A model generated the notes under the pieces. That model was given only the letters and a program-made list of their open reading frames with translations, had not been told where the DNA came from and made no database searches. From NCBI GenBank assembly GCA_964614415.1, contig CAZTLE010000032.1:1-26982 (forward strand): a stretch of DNA of 26,982 bases. The letters run 5' to 3'. Within the stretch, counting starts at the first letter, position 1. Every line of letters starts with the position of its first letter. Below, in pieces: positions 23,602 to 26,982 of this stretch. This DNA is from CAZTLE01 sp964614415. Lineage in GTDB: Bacteria > Bacteroidota > Bacteroidia > Flavobacteriales > Flavobacteriaceae. A program made the translations under genes and the position numbers.

Positions 23602-25038
23602 CTAATTTTCCTTGCTTCCAACCAATCCCAATACCCGCTGTTTATCAGCCTCCAAATCGTTGGCCAGACTTCTAAGGAATTCTTGTCGGTCATCGGGATA
23701 GCCCAGATCCTTCTGAGGAGGAATGCCCTCGCCTTCGTAGTTGTTGTTCTGAGTATCCAGATAGACCTCACTGGAAAGTCCCACTTCCCAATCGTTGGGA
23801 AGTACTTTTTCAAGTACGTCTGAAAACACACCTTCGGTAGGACCGCCAACACGAGTGACGTTTTCCAGAAGCAGGGAACTCATGACCATAATTTCCGTAG
23901 CGCTGGCCGAGGATCGGGACGTGAGCAAGTATACCGGTTTATTCCAGGGTTGCTCTGCCGCTTCCAGATATACCGCATTGGGAACCGTATAGCCATCTCC
24001 CATCTTTCCTTTCTTGGTGAACACCAGGTGACGACGAGGATTAAATTGACGAATGATCTCCATGCCTACTTCATCCTTTCCACCGCCATTAAAGCGGGCA
24101 TCAAGAACCAGAGCCCTGGCATCCGCAAGGTCATTGAGCGCATTTTCCATAGTCGTTCCAATACCGGTCACTTCCATACCGGTGTGCTCCTCGGAGGTCA
24201 GCCCTTCCAATTCATCAAAATAAGCCCTTAGGTAGGGCATTCCCGAAAGGCTGTCATTCAACTTAAGATCGGCATGTCCCATCATGAGGTTGACTTGCAC
24301 ATAGCCTATCCCCTCTTCCATATATCCCCATTTAACCAGGCCGCTTCGAGATTCATACAGGCTATCTGATATATAATGATCGGCAATCAAGGCTGCGACC
24401 TCCAGGTCGCCATATCTTTTCTCGTTGGACGACTCTTCTTCATTCGTTGTGAGGCTTGCACGTATGGAATCGGCCGCTTCTACTACCTCGTCCGGCGCAT
24501 CCAGACCTATATGTCCGTCATTAAAGCTGTCCAACATGTCCTCAAAGATGATGTACAGTTGAGCGGGTGTGGTTTCGGGACTGATCTTTTCTTTTGTAGC
24601 CGTGTACAAGCTATCCCAATTTACATTCCGAAGGTCAAAATAGGCATAGTTCTCGGTGAAATTAGCCGCCAGTACTTCGAAGTTGTATATGGGGTCATTC
24701 TGTTGTTCTTCAGTGATTCCGTCAACGCACAACTGCGGTTCCTCATCAAGGCGAACAAACTTGTAAAGGTTGATACCGTCCTCTAGATGTAGGGTGTCAT
24801 TGACAAGGCTGAGATTTTCGCCAAACATCGACAGTTCTCCTTCCAATACGGGCAAACAGGAAATCTTGGTATGATCGTATACCGTGAACTCCTGCCCATT
24901 TATTATCGCAATATGTCCATAGCCAAGCTGTTCGTAAGAGCCATCCAGTGTTTGTTCCTGATCCGGTTCAGACTGTTGTTTACAGGAAACTATGGTGCAG
25001 ATCAAGACAAATGACAATAGCAGGTGGGAGAATCTCAT
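23602..25038 (-). CDS. S41-family peptidase lipoprotein
   Basis: I place the start at the ATG at 25036-25038, giving a lipoprotein signal MRFSHLLLSFVLICTIVSC (Cys19); an in-frame TTG at 25062 would overlap the promoter palindrome. The 478-residue protein has an N-terminal non-catalytic part (about 30-110), then the S41 fold: DGHIGL with His176, LVLDARFNGGGKDEVG (309-325), and SSASATE with the likely nucleophile Ser377. The usual Ser-Lys dyad lysine is not evident; VGGPTEGVFS and EGEGIPPQKDLGYPDD instead match the tricorn/IRBP-like branch that uses a Ser-His-Ser-Glu arrangement. It is probably a periplasmic or outer-membrane protease of unknown substrate. Confidence 0.92.
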   Translation of the reverse strand: MRFSHLLLSFVLICTIVSCKQQSEPDQEQTLDGSYEQLGYGHIAIINGQEFTVYDHTKISCLPVLEGELSMFGENLSLVNDTLHLEDGINLYKFVRLDEEPQLCVDGITEEQQNDPIYNFEVLAANFTENYAYFDLRNVNWDSLYTATKEKISPETTPAQLYIIFEDMLDSFNDGHIGLDAPDEVVEAADSIRASLTTNEEESSNEKRYGDLEVAALIADHYISDSLYESRSGLVKWGYMEEGIGYVQVNLMMGHADLKLNDSLSGMPYLRAYFDELEGLTSEEHTGMEVTGIGTTMENALNDLADARALVLDARFNGGGKDEVGMEIIRQFNPRRHLVFTKKGKMGDGYTVPNAVYLEAAEQPWNKPVYLLTSRSSASATEIMVMSSLLLENVTRVGGPTEGVFSDVLEKVLPNDWEVGLSSEVYLDTQNNNYEGEGIPPQKDLGYPDDRQEFLRSLANDLEADKQRVLGLVGSKEN

Positions 25039-25053
25039 GGTATACGATTTAGT

Positions 25054-25071
25054 GTTGTACAAATGTACAAC
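25054..25071 (-). promoter_or_regulatory. palindromic operator overlapping the -7 box of the S41 peptidase gene
   Basis: GTTGTACA and TGTACAAC are exact reverse complements with a 2-bp spacer. On the minus strand the same bases contain TACATTTG (25060-25067), an exact TAnnTTTG -7 box, with CTG 20 bp upstream as a near-match to the TTG box. A dimeric repressor bound here would block the promoter directly. The ATG at 25038 lies 21 bp downstream of the -7 box. Confidence 0.6.
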
Positions 25072-25221
25072 GGCTGTATTAATATTTCAGTGTGTATCCC
25101 AAATTCCAGATCATTGTGGTTTTGAAACTTCGCACATCGCTCAATGACTTAACATCGGGCGTATGGCATCAAAGACGACATTGAGTATTGATGCAAACAG
25201 GTATGAATTGGTAGACGAAAA

Positions 25222-25254
25222 AACCCGGTTGGTAGATTACATTTTAACCGGGTT
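25222..25254 (-). terminator. intrinsic terminator, stronger on the minus strand
   Basis: AACCCGGTT (25222-25230) and AACCGGGTT (25246-25254) form a perfect 9-bp stem with a 15-nt loop. Read on the minus strand the stem is followed by six U residues; on the plus strand only by GTTCT. A minus-strand terminator is unexpected at this spot, because the next gene on that strand begins downstream at 25038 and the nearest upstream minus-strand gene ends at 25702. Confidence 0.6.
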
Positions 25255-25297
25255 GTTCTATCTGCTAGCTTAGTAGCAAACTTTAAAATCCATAGCT

Positions 25298-25666
25298 ATG
25301 AAGTTAATGGCACTACTTATACTCGGTCTTTTTATGACTGACTTTAACAGTACACAATTACAGGAGACAGATCCTATTATCGGAACCTGGAAAATGAAAA
25401 TCAATGCTCCAAATGGAACGGATACCGGTTTACTCACGTTTTATGATGACGAAGGAAAGCTAAAGGTGAGTAATGATATTGGTTCTTATAAGGTTGGGAG
25501 CGATGGAGATAATTATACCTGGCAAATGACCAATAAAACCCCTATGGGAAACATGAAATTTGATGTAAATGCGGTACTCGACGGCGATACTATGAGCGGT
25601 ACTATGGAAATGAAGTCTGGAATGGCAGCCGGAAGAACAGTCGACTTCACAGCTTCCAGGAAATGA
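25298..25666 (+). CDS. small secreted protein, lipocalin-like beta sheet
   Basis: The 122-residue protein has a signal-like N-terminus (LMALLILGLFMTDFNSTQ). The mature part is almost all predicted beta strand: IIGTWKMKINAP, GLLTFYDDEGKLKV, NYTWQMTN, MKFDVNAVLDGDTMSGTMEM, and a closing RTVDFTASRK. The opening 'P-I-I-G-T-W' and alternating strands suggest a small lipocalin/fatty-acid-binding-like barrel, of a kind often seen as a hypothetical protein in Bacteroidota. No active site is seen. It converges with the aminotransferase gene, leaving 35 bp with no visible terminator. Confidence 0.8.
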   Translation: MKLMALLILGLFMTDFNSTQLQETDPIIGTWKMKINAPNGTDTGLLTFYDDEGKLKVSNDIGSYKVGSDGDNYTWQMTNKTPMGNMKFDVNAVLDGDTMSGTMEMKSGMAAGRTVDFTASRK

Positions 25667-25701
25667 TCTGAGCTAATTACTTGTATAAAATGTCCGCTTT
25701 A

Positions 25702-26979
25702 CTACCCCAACTCGCGAATCACGCCTAGCGCCCTGTCTATTTCATCTTTCGAATTATAGATATGCACAGAATGCCGCAGCAATTCGTCACCCACAGATCG
25801 GGGTTGCAATCGCTCGCGTTCCCAAAGGGTCTTTTGTAGTTCGGGACCCGTCATACCGTCTACTGCGTAGGTAGTAATGCCCGCAGCCATAGCCTCGTTG
25901 GTAGAAGAATGAATGGTAACATGCTTTATTTCTTTTAGACCATTCCGCAAATAAGCGCCCAATTCCTTGATTCGATCCAACCACCGCTGTTCACCTATAG
26001 TATTGTAAAATTCTACAGCGGCTTCATATCCGGCAATGATGGACGGGCTTCCCGTGCCATGTTGCATGAGTCGGAAGCCATGATCTTCCTGGTTGTCCCA
26101 GTTATAGCTGGCTATGGTCGACCAAAGATCGGTCACCCGGTTCTTGTTGACGTACAGCAAACCGCTACCCGGGGGTGCCAACATCCATTTATGCAAACTG
26201 GAATAATAGGCATCGCAACCAATCGCCTGTACGTCCACAGGAACATGACCCACACATTGGGCTCCATCCAAAACAGTAAAGATTCCTTGTGCTTTGGCCC
26301 GGGTACAGATCTCAGCTACCGGCATGACCGTTCCATATACTGAAATGATGTGTGGTACAGCTATGACCTTGGTTTTTGATGTTACCTGGGCGAAAATGGC
26401 ATCAACAATTTCCTGGGGATCATTGGCCGGTACGGGCATTTCAGCCTGTTTATAAATGCATCCATTCTTTCTGGCCAGCAATTGCCAAACACCAAAACCA
26501 CCACCGTGCTCCTGGTTTGTGTTGATGATCTCATCACCTGCTTTCAGTTTTAACCCATGCCCTACGATGTTCATCCCCATAGTGGCATTCTGAGTGATGG
26601 AAATCTCCTTATAATCGCAGTTAATAATCTTCGCCAACGATTCTCGCAGAGATACATAAGGAAAGTAACCGCTTAACAGTTCAGGACCGGATCCATCTTT
26701 GTAGTCTATGGTAGCTGCTTCGGTATTCCAGTGCATCATATGCTGCATCATTTTGTCGAGCACATAGCCGGGTGTAGGTCCCATAGTTCCGTTATTAAAA
26801 TAGGTCTGACCTTCTTTTAACGGAAACATCTTCCGAACGGTTTCCCAATAGGACTCCCCTGCTCCAGTGATCCCAACAATTGGTCGCAAGGACCAATCTT
26901 TGGACTTATCAAAAGAAAGGAAGGGCAAGGCAAGAGAGGCGAGTGAGCCGGTTCGTATAAAATCTCTTCTGCTGGTCAT
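25702..26979 (-). CDS. exported class V aminotransferase/epimerase-like PLP enzyme
   Basis: The 425-residue protein has a complete start at the right edge of the window. The N-terminus MTSRRDFIRTGSLASLALPF is a twin-arginine (Tat) signal. The PLP-binding Lys is Lys264 in SSLHKWMLAPPGSG; Asp238 in VLDGAQ contacts the cofactor nitrogen, and FNNGTMGPTP (61-70) is the typical class V start. The closest described group is the isopenicillin N epimerase-like/cysteine-desulfurase fold. A Tat signal fits export with PLP already bound in the cytoplasm. The substrate is unknown. Confidence 0.92.
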   Translation of the reverse strand: MTSRRDFIRTGSLASLALPFLSFDKSKDWSLRPIVGITGAGESYWETVRKMFPLKEGQTYFNNGTMGPTPGYVLDKMMQHMMHWNTEAATIDYKDGSGPELLSGYFPYVSLRESLAKIINCDYKEISITQNATMGMNIVGHGLKLKAGDEIINTNQEHGGGFGVWQLLARKNGCIYKQAEMPVPANDPQEIVDAIFAQVTSKTKVIAVPHIISVYGTVMPVAEICTRAKAQGIFTVLDGAQCVGHVPVDVQAIGCDAYYSSLHKWMLAPPGSGLLYVNKNRVTDLWSTIASYNWDNQEDHGFRLMQHGTGSPSIIAGYEAAVEFYNTIGEQRWLDRIKELGAYLRNGLKEIKHVTIHSSTNEAMAAGITTYAVDGMTGPELQKTLWERERLQPRSVGDELLRHSVHIYNSKDEIDRALGVIRELG

Positions 26980-26982
26980 GAT

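Noticed and set aside
25039..25062. TTG start for the S41 peptidase gene
   Set aside because: The codon overlaps the -7 box and palindrome, and the ATG at 25038 gives a normal lipoprotein signal.

Overview
The window reads as chromosomal DNA from a member of Bacteroidota, most likely a flavobacterium. Supporting signs are the many short lipoproteins and secreted proteins with Bacteroidota-style signals, a LytS/LytTR-type two-component pair, a FecCD-type importer with tandem lipoprotein binding proteins, the absence of strong Shine-Dalgarno sites, and several matches to the flavobacterial -7 box TAnnTTTG. No tRNA, rRNA, CRISPR array, transposase or integrase was seen.

Layout. (1) Bases 181-3291, minus strand, hold a compact five-gene cassette: two small acidic proteins with a related N-terminal module, an 80-residue basic protein, a 574-residue protein with two peptidoglycan-binding-like segments and cationic amphipathic helices, and a soluble HExxH metallopeptidase. 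This is the least explained part of the window. The 80- and 574-residue frames are in phase and separated by one TAG codon. (2) Bases 3673-3756 are twelve consecutive degenerate 7-bp units that end 4 bp before a small CxxCH lipoprotein gene. (3) An exported esterase/beta-lactamase-like two-domain protein (4240-6240) is divergent from a LytS-like kinase and LytTR regulator pair (6421-8127), with a perfect 9+5+9 palindrome between them. (4) A GMC oxidoreductase and its small signal-bearing partner (8255-10263) are followed by three plus-strand envelope genes: a secreted protein, a seven-repeat FG-GAP/VCBS lipoprotein and a LamG-like lipoprotein. A strong bidirectional terminator separates these from a 1096-residue BNR/sortilin-like secreted protein. 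(5) Bases 17031-22936 form a translationally coupled importer operon (two paralogous binding lipoproteins, FecCD permease, ATPase) followed by a COG0523 (CobW/ZigA-like) GTPase, with a small His/CxxC membrane protein upstream (23165-23470). I read this as a metal or metal-chelate acquisition locus, with zinc as a plausible but unproven target. (6) The right end carries an S41 peptidase lipoprotein whose promoter is embedded in a perfect palindrome, a small secreted protein, and a signal-bearing class V aminotransferase.

Functions rest on motifs read by eye. No database search was possible, so family names are recognitions, not search results.
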